A program made the translations under genes and the position numbers. The notes beneath the pieces were generated by a model, which was given only the letters and a program-made list of their open reading frames with translations, was not told the DNA's origin and searched no databases. Positions 57,917 through 64,000 of a stretch of DNA of 64,000 bases are shown piece after piece. The stretch comes from Planctomycetota bacterium. Lineage in GTDB: Bacteria > Planctomycetota > SZUA-567 > H5-PLA8. The stretch lies in the NCBI GenBank assembly GCA_015075375.1, contig JABTUM010000002.1:80306-144305 (forward strand). The letters run 5' to 3'. The number at the start of each line of letters is the position of its first letter. Positions within the stretch are counted from its first letter, which is position 1.

Positions 57917-59421
57917 TCGCGCAGTTCCTCGGCGGGCGGCTGCTCAGGCTTAGCGGGCGGCAGGCGGAATACGGAGTCGTCGGCCGGGGCAATGGAACTG
58001 TTGAGCGTGGGCTTGCCCGACATCTTCAATTTTTGAAGCGCAGCCTCGGGAACGTGCTCGTTGCTCCAGTGGTTGTAACCGCCGTCGTCGTGTCCGTCGG
58101 CTCCCACGCCGTAGATGCGCAACAAGCCCGGATGGAGCGGGGGTTCTTCCGGCGCATTGGGAAATTGCCGCACGAAGCCCAAGGGGTCGGTGCGCCAGCG
58201 CAATGGCATTCCATTGATTGAATCCGTGGGCACACGTTCGAGGTACTGGGGCACCAGATCCTCGATCCGTTCGGGATCGCGCCCGTGCTCTATGCGGAAT
58301 TCGAGCACCGCGAGCGCGGTGTCGGCGGCGAGGGCTTGGTCGGCGGAACGAATGTAACTGTCGGCAAAGCGTTCGATGACCGGAATCAGCAACCGAGTGA
58401 GCGCGGTGGGGCCGTACGATTGTTCGTTAAGGAGTCGGTCTACGGTTCCGGGCTCGATACGCTTGCCGGCTTGTAGCTTCGCAAGCATGAAGCCGTAGAT
58501 ATTCTCCATCGCTTGGCGTTCGGATCCGTACCAGATGGACCAAATGCCTCCGGCGCGGGGCACGGGGAGGCCTAAACCCGCGGCCGCGGGACTCACGTTC
58601 ATCGAAAACAGGCCGTCGAAGGTGTACATGCCGAACCTGGATTCGCCGTCCAGCATGCGCGCCGCACGTTCCAGGGGCTGGCGCTTTAAAAGGTTGGCCG
58701 CACGGTAGACGCGCACGTCTTCGAGTTGACCGGGTGTATGACGATCCACGATTTGCTGCAGCGCTTGGTCGGCGATGCCGTCCAAGGCAACGGCCAACAG
58801 GCCGTTGATCAGGATCGGATCGGTCTCGGCGAATCGGGCCAGCCGGTGTATCGCCTGCAACCGTTGCGCCGCGCTTTTATGGTCGCCGGTTCTGGCATGC
58901 CAAAGAGCGTCGAGAGCGAGTATTCGCGCCGCGCGCCGGAGTTGCGCGAGATGCGGAAGCAGTATCCCGAAACCCTTTGAATAATCCAGATTCCAGTGGC
59001 TGCGCTCCAACTTGGCCGCGCTCAGGAGGTCCAGGAGAGACGGCTGAAGGGCCGCGAACTCCGCGGCCACGTTGGGATCGTCCCACATCTCGGGGAGGTA
59101 ATGCCCGAGTCTGCTTTCGATGTCTTCGGTGGCGCCGGCGGCATAAACAGGAAAGGCCGCGAAGGCCTTATTCAGCAGCAGCGCGGCGTTGTGTTCATCG
59201 GCCAACGGCGGCGGCGCTAACTCGAGCAGCCGCTTTTTGCTTTCCGCGTAGTTGGCTTGCGGATCTCCGGCGTCGACCCGCATGATGACCAAGGCCAGCC
59301 CGATCGCCAGGCCCAGCGCCAGCGGAAGTTGCCACAGCACGCGGTGGCCTGGGCAGAGGTACCAGGCCGCCAATGCCGCGCGGTCGAGTCTCCCGGACAT
59401 AGCAGGCGATTCGGTCTGCAT
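57913..59421 (-). CDS. Single-TM protein with pseudopilin-G-like segment, unknown function
   Basis: A 502-residue protein. A membrane helix at about residues 30-47 (WQLPLALGLAIGLALVIM) anchors a large outside domain that is mostly helical (LRRAARILALDALWHARTGD, AAQRLQAIHRLARFAETDPI). Near residue 375 comes TALAVLEFRIEHGRDPERIE, then PLRWRTDPLGFVRQFPNAP, the same Y/E-H-G-x-P/D-x-x-L pattern as the C-terminus of the 36743 gene and of pseudopilin G. A Pro-rich tail closes it. It is coupled by ATGA to a membrane-protein gene. Divergent from lysS. Function is unknown. Confidence 0.72.
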   Translation of the reverse strand: MQTESPAMSGRLDRAALAAWYLCPGHRVLWQLPLALGLAIGLALVIMRVDAGDPQANYAESKKRLLELAPPPLADEHNAALLLNKAFAAFPVYAAGATEDIESRLGHYLPEMWDDPNVAAEFAALQPSLLDLLSAAKLERSHWNLDYSKGFGILLPHLAQLRRAARILALDALWHARTGDHKSAAQRLQAIHRLARFAETDPILINGLLAVALDGIADQALQQIVDRHTPGQLEDVRVYRAANLLKRQPLERAARMLDGESRFGMYTFDGLFSMNVSPAAAGLGLPVPRAGGIWSIWYGSERQAMENIYGFMLAKLQAGKRIEPGTVDRLLNEQSYGPTALTRLLIPVIERFADSYIRSADQALAADTALAVLEFRIEHGRDPERIEDLVPQYLERVPTDSINGMPLRWRTDPLGFVRQFPNAPEEPPLHPGLLRIYGVGADGHDDGGYNHWSNEHVPEAALQKLKMSGKPTLNSSIAPADDSVFRLPPAKPEQPPAEELRE

Positions 59422-59472
59422 CTCTTTATCTTACCTCATCGGCGCTTATCCTTTCAGGCGCACTCGCGCGCG

Positions 59473-59501
59473 TTGACGATGGCCGGTCGTTAGCCTAATC
59501 T
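59473..59501 (+). promoter_or_regulatory. Sigma-70-type promoter of lysS
   Basis: TTGACG (59473-59478), 17-nt spacer, TAATCT (59496-59501), 60 nt before ATG 59561. Confidence 0.6.
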
Positions 59502-59560
59502 GCTCCCTCCTTATTGGGGAGGCGGTGTGGATCCCCGCGAATCGGAAGGGAGCGGTTTCG

Positions 59561-61528
59561 ATGGCGTCGGTGCTTGAAGCCCTGGAAGCTCTGGAAGCGG
59601 AGGCGCGTAGCGCATTCGCCGCGGTGAGGTCGGCCGAGGACCTGGAAAAGGTTCGCATCGAGTACTTGGGCAAGAAGGGCAAGTTGAAGGACGCCAAAGC
59701 GCAAGTGGGCCAGGCCGCTGCCGAAGACCGGCCCAAAGTCGGCGCGCGCGCGAAGGAACTCGAGGCCGCCGTGCAAGGCTGCTTCGAAGAGGCGCAGGCG
59801 CGGCTGGCTTCCGGCGGTCCGGCGCTAAGCGGCGTCGAAGCGCTGCGCGACGAGCGGCTTCAGAAGCTGAAGAAGTACGAAGCCGTGCACGGCGCGGGCA
59901 GCGCATGGGGCGCTCGTTTCGCCAACCTCTCGGCCATCGAAGAGTTGCGCAAGAAGTTCCCGCCCTTGGCCGAAGGCCAGCAGCCGGACAGCAACCAGAC
60001 GCTGGGCACGGGCCGCATCGCCGCGCGCGTCATGCTCCGCCGCGACCAGTCCAAGAAGCTGATCTTCCTGACCGTGGCCGACCAGTCGGGCGAGTTGCAG
60101 GTGGCGCTCTGGAACAAGAAGCTTCCCGAAGCGACGCTGGACCTCCTGCGCGAATCGCTCGACCTGTGGGATCTCATCGGCGTGGAGGGCGAACTGGCTT
60201 ATACGCAGCGCGGGGAACCCACCCTGTGGGCGACCGAGATCAAGCTGTTGACGAAGTGCCTCGCGCCGCCGCCCGAGAAGCATCACGGATTGACGGACAA
60301 AGAGACCCGCTACCGGCACCGCCACCTGGATCTGATCAGCAATCCGGATTCGCGCAAAGCGTTCATCACGCGCGCGAAGCTCGTCAGCGGCGTGCGGCGC
60401 TTCCTCGACGACCAGGGCTTCCTGGAGATGGAGACGCCGGTCCTGCAGACGATCCCCGGCGGCGCGGCGGCGCGCCCGTTCAAGACGCACTTGAACGCGC
60501 TGGGCATCGACATGTTCATGCGCATCGCGACCGAAATTCCGCTCAAGAAGCTGCTCGTCGGCGGGCTCGACAAAGTCTACGAACTGGGGCGCATCTTCCG
60601 CAACGAAGGCGTGGACTACAGCCACAACCCCGAGTTCACGACCGTGGAGCTGTACCAGGCCTATGCCGACCTGCGCGACATGATGGCGCTTGTCGAAAAC
60701 CTCGTCAGCCACCTCGCTCGGGAACTGACCGGCGGCACGACGGTCACGTTCCGGGGCAAGCCGGTGAAGCTCGGCGCGCCTTGGCCGCGGCTGGACTACT
60801 GCGAACTGCTGGAGAAGCACGCGGGCGTGAAGGCGACCGACGAAGCGGGGCTGGACCGCAAGATTCGCGAAGCCGGCGAGAACCCCGAAGGGCTCTCGAT
60901 GGTGGACAAGATCGACTCGGTCTTCGGGACGTACGCCGAGCCGCACCTGACCGACGCGTGTTTCGTGATCAACCAGCCCGTCGAGATGAGCCCGCTGTGC
61001 AAGGCGCATCCGGAAGATGCGGCAAAGGCGCACCGCTTCGAGGCCTTTGCGGCGAGCATGGAGATCGCGAACGCGTACAGCGAGTTGAACGATCCGCTGG
61101 AGCAGCGCAAGCGGCTGGCGGCGCAGATGCGCGAGACATGGGCGAAGTTCATGCGCGAAGTGCTGGATGAGCCGGGTGCTTCCATCGGAGCCGATTTGAA
61201 GATCGGGATAGAAGGCCTCGTGCAGCGGGTCGAACATTCGGCCGACTGGCAACCCACCGGCGACTCCGATGCAAACCGGCTGCTGCGGTCGATCGAGACT
61301 CAGGTCAAGACCTGGAAACGGAAGGACTATTTTTTCGAACGCATGCAGCGCCTGGAAGACCCGTCTCTGCTGATCGACGAAGACTTCCTCCACGCGCTCG
61401 AGCACGGCATGCCTCCCGCCGGCGGGATGGGCATCGGGATCGACCGCGTCTGCATGCTTATTACGGGCTGCGACTCGATCCGCGACGTGATCCTGTTCCC
61501 GCTGATGCGTCCGGAGAAGAACGCCTAA
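59561..61528 (+). CDS. lysS: Lysyl-tRNA synthetase (class II) with N-terminal PheS-type coiled-coil domain
   Basis: A 655-residue class II LysRS, about 150 residues longer than usual. Residues 1-88 match the tRNA-binding coiled coil of PheS (AEDLEKVRIEYLGKKGKLKD is the signature) and not LysRS. From residue 100 the LysRS body follows. The OB fold has LIFLTVADQSGELQVALWNK. The catalytic core has HGLTDKETRYRHRHLDLI, ETPVLQTIPGGAAARPFKTH, motif 2 YELGRIFRNEGVDYSHNPEF and motif 3 GMGIGIDRVCMLI. An insertion of about 65 residues lies before LIDEDFLHALEHGMPPAGG. The start at 59561 has GGAAGGGAG about 10 nt upstream. Aminoacylation with lysine is expected. Confidence 0.95.
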   Translation: MASVLEALEALEAEARSAFAAVRSAEDLEKVRIEYLGKKGKLKDAKAQVGQAAAEDRPKVGARAKELEAAVQGCFEEAQARLASGGPALSGVEALRDERLQKLKKYEAVHGAGSAWGARFANLSAIEELRKKFPPLAEGQQPDSNQTLGTGRIAARVMLRRDQSKKLIFLTVADQSGELQVALWNKKLPEATLDLLRESLDLWDLIGVEGELAYTQRGEPTLWATEIKLLTKCLAPPPEKHHGLTDKETRYRHRHLDLISNPDSRKAFITRAKLVSGVRRFLDDQGFLEMETPVLQTIPGGAAARPFKTHLNALGIDMFMRIATEIPLKKLLVGGLDKVYELGRIFRNEGVDYSHNPEFTTVELYQAYADLRDMMALVENLVSHLARELTGGTTVTFRGKPVKLGAPWPRLDYCELLEKHAGVKATDEAGLDRKIREAGENPEGLSMVDKIDSVFGTYAEPHLTDACFVINQPVEMSPLCKAHPEDAAKAHRFEAFAASMEIANAYSELNDPLEQRKRLAAQMRETWAKFMREVLDEPGASIGADLKIGIEGLVQRVEHSADWQPTGDSDANRLLRSIETQVKTWKRKDYFFERMQRLEDPSLLIDEDFLHALEHGMPPAGGMGIGIDRVCMLITGCDSIRDVILFPLMRPEKNA

Positions 61529-61550
61529 GGCGGGCGTGTAAGGAGCAGCC

Positions 61551-62205
61551 ATGTCAAAGGGCGTGATCGGTTGCAATCGATGCGGGCGGCTGTTGGCCGA
61601 TGTGGGTGGCCGATTCCGGCTTAACCTTGGATCGCGACGGACGCAATTACTGCCGCTTCTGCTATGCCGAATTGCGCAATTCCGGGAGTCTGAAGAAGCG
61701 GCAAGAGGACAGCCACCTGCTCGACGCGGTCAAGCGGGAGAATTCGCGGGAACTGGCGGCGGTCAAAAGCGTAACGGGGTCGGGCGTTCTGCGCAAGTGT
61801 CCCTGTTGCAGCCATAAGCTGCGAATCCGGAAGCGCTCCGCTCAGCCCATCAAAAAGCGCATGGCCGCTTGCCCCGTATGCCGCGCCATGCTGGAAATTC
61901 ATGCCGATCGGATTCAGTGGTCGCGTGCGACGCGCATGCATATGATGAATTCGGTCGCCTATCGGCTCGGCCTTTCTCCCGCCACCGTGGAAGACGTCGT
62001 GCATTTCTTTTTTGACGAATTGGCCGCTCAAATGGCAGAAGGCAAATACGTGCCGTTCAAGGAACTGGGCAGCTTCAGCATCGTCACGGACGCGAAGTCC
62101 CCGGCCGGTTCCGTGAAGGGCGTAAAAATCGGCTTCGCTTCGTCCAAGCAATTCCGCAAGCTTATTCAGGATAGAATGGACGCGCTCGGCAAGCCCCAAA
62201 CCTGA
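61551..62205 (+). CDS. Double zinc-ribbon / HU-like DNA-binding protein, frameshifted near 61604
   Basis: AAGGAG lies 5 nt before ATG 61551, 22 nt after lysS. The frame from there reads GCNRCGRLLADVGG and then runs into unrelated sequence. The +1 frame reads VADSGLTLDRDGRNYCRFC and stays open to 62205. Skipping one G of GGG at 61604-61606 joins the two and completes a four-Cys zinc ribbon (Cys8, 11, 34, 37). A second ribbon follows (CPCCSHKL with ACPVCRAML). The C-terminal about 90 residues (MNSVAYRLGLSPATVEDVVH, GKYVPFKELGSFSIVTDAKS, KIGFASSKQFRKLIQDRM) have the HU/IHF layout. Corrected length is 217 residues. It is an indel, an error, or a programmed shift. Without the shift the gene would start at 61600. 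Confidence 0.78.
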
Positions 62206-62247
62206 ACGGATTGGATCTGGGCTACTTAAAGATACGGGATCGTTTCG

Positions 62248-63192
62248 TCAAGGGATGACCGAAGGCGGTCCGCCCGCCTCCGGCTTTCCTTCTCGCTTGT
62301 TCCAATAAAGCCGCTGGGTCGGGTAAGCGAAATCGACCGAAGGCTCCTGAGCGAACGCAGTCAGGATCGCCACCCACAATTCGGATTCGACCTTCCGGCG
62401 CGAGCGGACCTTGCACATGTACCGCAGCGTGAGCGTGACGCCGTGATCGGCCACCTTGACCCACGTGATGGTGGTAAGGGTGGAGTAGAAGATCATGAAC
62501 TTTTGAGCTGCTTCGCGAATGGTTCGCTCGGCATCCGCGGAGACCGGTTCCAGAGATTCGGCGGCGCACTTTTCGATCACTTCCTTGGCGCGTTTCCAGT
62601 CGCTTTCGAAAGTGACTGTGATGGGCAGTTCGTGCCAGACGTATTCGAAGCCCATGGTGTAATTGGCGATCGTGCTTCGAAAGACGTTGTTGTTGGGTAC
62701 GTGCACGATTCGACCGGTGCTCTGGTCGGCATCGACCCAGTTGCCGATCTCCAGCACCGAGAACATGAAAAGCCGAACGTCGATCACATCGCCGGCGATG
62801 CCGGTACCCACCTGGATGCGGTCGCCCACTCGAAAGGGCTGGCGCAGCAGGATAAAAAGCCAACCCGCCATATTGGAAAGCGGCTCCTGCAACGCGATGG
62901 CGATGCCGGCGGCGGCCAGCCCCAGGAAGGTGCCGAGACTGACGTTGCCGCGCAGCCAGATCTTGGCAATCACCAAAATAAACAGAATCGCGAAGGCGTA
63001 TTCGATGACCTTCTTGATGTGATAGCGCCGGGTCACGTCCGATACGCGCTGATATACAAAGGCCAAGCAAAGCAGCCGCAGGCCGAGATAAACCGCCAAG
63101 ACCACGGCCGAACTCAGCAACGACTCCAGCAGCACCGGGTCCAGCCCCGTGACTTGTTGCCACCATTCGGCAATGGAATTCCAGATGGCCAA
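62248..63192 (-). CDS. MscS-type mechanosensitive channel
   Basis: A 314-residue small-conductance mechanosensitive channel. Helices at about residues 25-45 and 65-82 precede the pore helix TFLGLAAAGIAIALQEPLSN. The following beta domain reads MAGWLFILLRQPFRVGDRIQ and GDVIDVRLFMFSVLEIGNWV. HVPNNNVFRSTIANYTMG is the standard MscS motif. The cytoplasmic C-terminal domain is present. It would release solutes at osmotic downshock. It converges on the zinc-ribbon/HU gene and is otherwise alone. Confidence 0.92.
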   Translation of the reverse strand: MAIWNSIAEWWQQVTGLDPVLLESLLSSAVVLAVYLGLRLLCLAFVYQRVSDVTRRYHIKKVIEYAFAILFILVIAKIWLRGNVSLGTFLGLAAAGIAIALQEPLSNMAGWLFILLRQPFRVGDRIQVGTGIAGDVIDVRLFMFSVLEIGNWVDADQSTGRIVHVPNNNVFRSTIANYTMGFEYVWHELPITVTFESDWKRAKEVIEKCAAESLEPVSADAERTIREAAQKFMIFYSTLTTITWVKVADHGVTLTLRYMCKVRSRRKVESELWVAILTAFAQEPSVDFAYPTQRLYWNKREGKPEAGGPPSVIP

Positions 63193-63295
63193 CCCGAGCG
63201 CTCCTCGCCGGATGCTCCGCGGAACCGCAAATACGCGCTCAATTCTACTGCACGAGGCGATTATTGCGGGCGCAGAACGCTCGAGGGGCGCAGCG

Positions 63296-64000
63296 CTACA
63301 ACGTTCGTAGGTGAAACCCGCCGTCCACGTCGAAGACGGCTCCGGTGCTGAAGGGGAAGCTGCCGCGCAGGATGGCGCCGACGGCCAGCCCGATGTCTTC
63401 CGGCGTGCCCCAGCGTTTGATCGGGGTCAGGCCGCCGTCGATGAGCTTATCGTACTTCTCTTTGACGCCGCTGGTCATGTCGGTCGCGATCACGCCGGGC
63501 CGAATCTCGTAGGCCAGGATGTTCTCTTCGGCCAGGCGCGCGGCGAAGAGTGCCGTGACCATGCCGAGACCTGCTTTGGCGATGCAGTACTCGCCGCGGT
63601 TGATCGAGGCCGTATACACGCTGATCGAGGTGATGTTGACGATGTAGCCGCGGTCGAGCTTGCCCTCCTTGCGCAACTGGATCATGCGCCGCGCGGCCTG
63701 TTGGGTCAGGAAAAACGGGCCTTTCAGGTTCACGTCCAGCACGCGGTCGAAGCTCTCTTCGCCCATTTCGAGCAAATCCGCGCGCTTCTGCGGCGCGACG
63801 CCCGCATTGTTGACCAGCGCGGTGAGTGTCCCGAAGCGTTCGACGGCGAAGTCGAGCATGTACTTGCGCTGCGCGGTCTGGCTCAGGTCGGCCTGCACGG
63901 CCGCGGCTTGTCCGCCGGCCTGCTCGATCAGACCCACGGCCTCCTTGGCCGCGTCGGCGTTGGAGGCGTAGTTGATCACCACCTTCCAGCCTTGGCGGCC
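63296..64000 (-). CDS. SDR-family oxidoreductase, FabG-like (start outside window)
   Basis: The C-terminal 234 residues of a short-chain dehydrogenase that runs off the right edge. Present are [20 protein letters not shown], the NAG motif [19 protein letters not shown], the catalytic Ser in [19 protein letters not shown] and Tyr-x3-Lys in [13 protein letters not shown]. The C-terminus is [15 protein letters not shown]. The N-terminal Gly-rich NAD motif is cut off. The wording fits 3-ketoacyl-ACP reductase or sugar dehydrogenase type; the substrate is unknown. Confidence 0.93.
   Translation of the reverse strand, partial: GRQGWKVVINYASNADAAKEAVGLIEQAGGQAAAVQADLSQTAQRKYMLDFAVERFGTLTALVNNAGVAPQKRADLLEMGEESFDRVLDVNLKGPFFLTQQAARRMIQLRKEGKLDRGYIVNITSISVYTASINRGEYCIAKAGLGMVTALFAARLAEENILAYEIRPGVIATDMTSGVKEKYDKLIDGGLTPIKRWGTPEDIGLAVGAILRGSFPFSTGAVFDVDGGFHLRTL

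Noticed and set aside
59825..61576. A 583-residue minus-strand ORF antisense to lysS
   Set aside because: Same reason: high-GC antisense reading of a conserved gene.
1..64000. CRISPR arrays, IS elements, integrases, att sites, replication origin
   Set aside because: No regular repeats, transposase or integrase motifs, terminal inverted repeats, or DnaA-box clusters were seen on reading both strands.

Overview
The window is high-GC bacterial chromosome, densely packed with genes on both strands. It has no rRNA, tRNA, CRISPR array, transposase or integrase that I could see. Housekeeping genes (holA, hemA, rpsT, frr, recG, clpB, rsgA, lysS, moaD/moaE) alternate with genes for plant or algal polysaccharide breakdown and with large membrane-anchored proteins of unknown function. 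The carbohydrate genes include a heparinase II/III-type lyase, a GH51-type arabinofuranosidase, two acetyl-xylan-esterase-like hydrolases, a sugar isomerase with an Idh/MocA oxidoreductase, and a DUF4091-like secreted protein. Two phytanoyl-CoA-dioxygenase (PhyH) relatives and a zinc-ribbon membrane protein are also present. This mixture fits a heterotroph of the Planctomycetota / Hydrogenedentota / Sumerlaeota type. The phylum is inferred from gene style only.

Layout. 1-9.7 kb: edge-truncated ABC ATPase, divergent heparinase-like lyase, MFS transporter coupled to holA, moaD-moaE, LOG-family protein, PhyH dioxygenase, AraC regulator with a small partner. 9.8-16.8 kb: arabinofuranosidase, a DUF4912-like protein with a histone-H1-like tail, two GT4 glycosyltransferases. 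16.9-21.7 kb: sirC-ccsA/hemX-hemA tetrapyrrole operon, STAS protein, rpsT with promoter and terminator, HEAT-repeat protein. 21.7-24.7 kb: VOC protein, a strong candidate for an undescribed structured RNA (about 370 nt, minus strand, own promoter and terminator), then frr-rhodanese-cbiX. 24.8-34.8 kb: recG, a toroid-type carbohydrate enzyme, a zinc-ribbon/TM/jellyroll protein, IclR divergent from a PhyH protein with an HxG iron site, an AXE-type esterase, a small secreted protein. 34.9-46 kb: ABC-2 exporter operon, LacI-Idh/MocA-sugar isomerase operon, a double alpha/beta-hydrolase protein, an rRNA methyltransferase, a secreted esterase. 46.3-54.3 kb: clpB, a large secreted DUF4091-like protein, an AT-richer pair of tandem paralogues of unknown function, rsgA. 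54.6-57.9 kb: XRE-cupin regulator with two operator copies in front of a BKACE-3HCDH pair that fits carnitine catabolism, plus membrane proteins. 59.5-64 kb: lysS carrying an N-terminal PheS-type coiled coil, a double-zinc-ribbon/HU-like protein with an apparent frameshift, an MscS channel, an edge-truncated SDR.

How the genes work together. Carbohydrate genes lie beside AraC, IclR and LacI regulators, and palindromes that could be their operators lie in the shared intergenic regions. SirC, HemA and CbiX share one pathway (glutamyl-tRNA to siroheme). Several starts use ATGA or GTGA overlaps (holA/MFS, ccsA/hemA, ABC pair, 57.9 kb pair), so translational coupling is common here. The most novel items are the ncRNA candidate, the LysRS-PheS_N fusion, the zinc-ribbon-HU protein, the HxG PhyH protein and the tandem W-rich paralogues.
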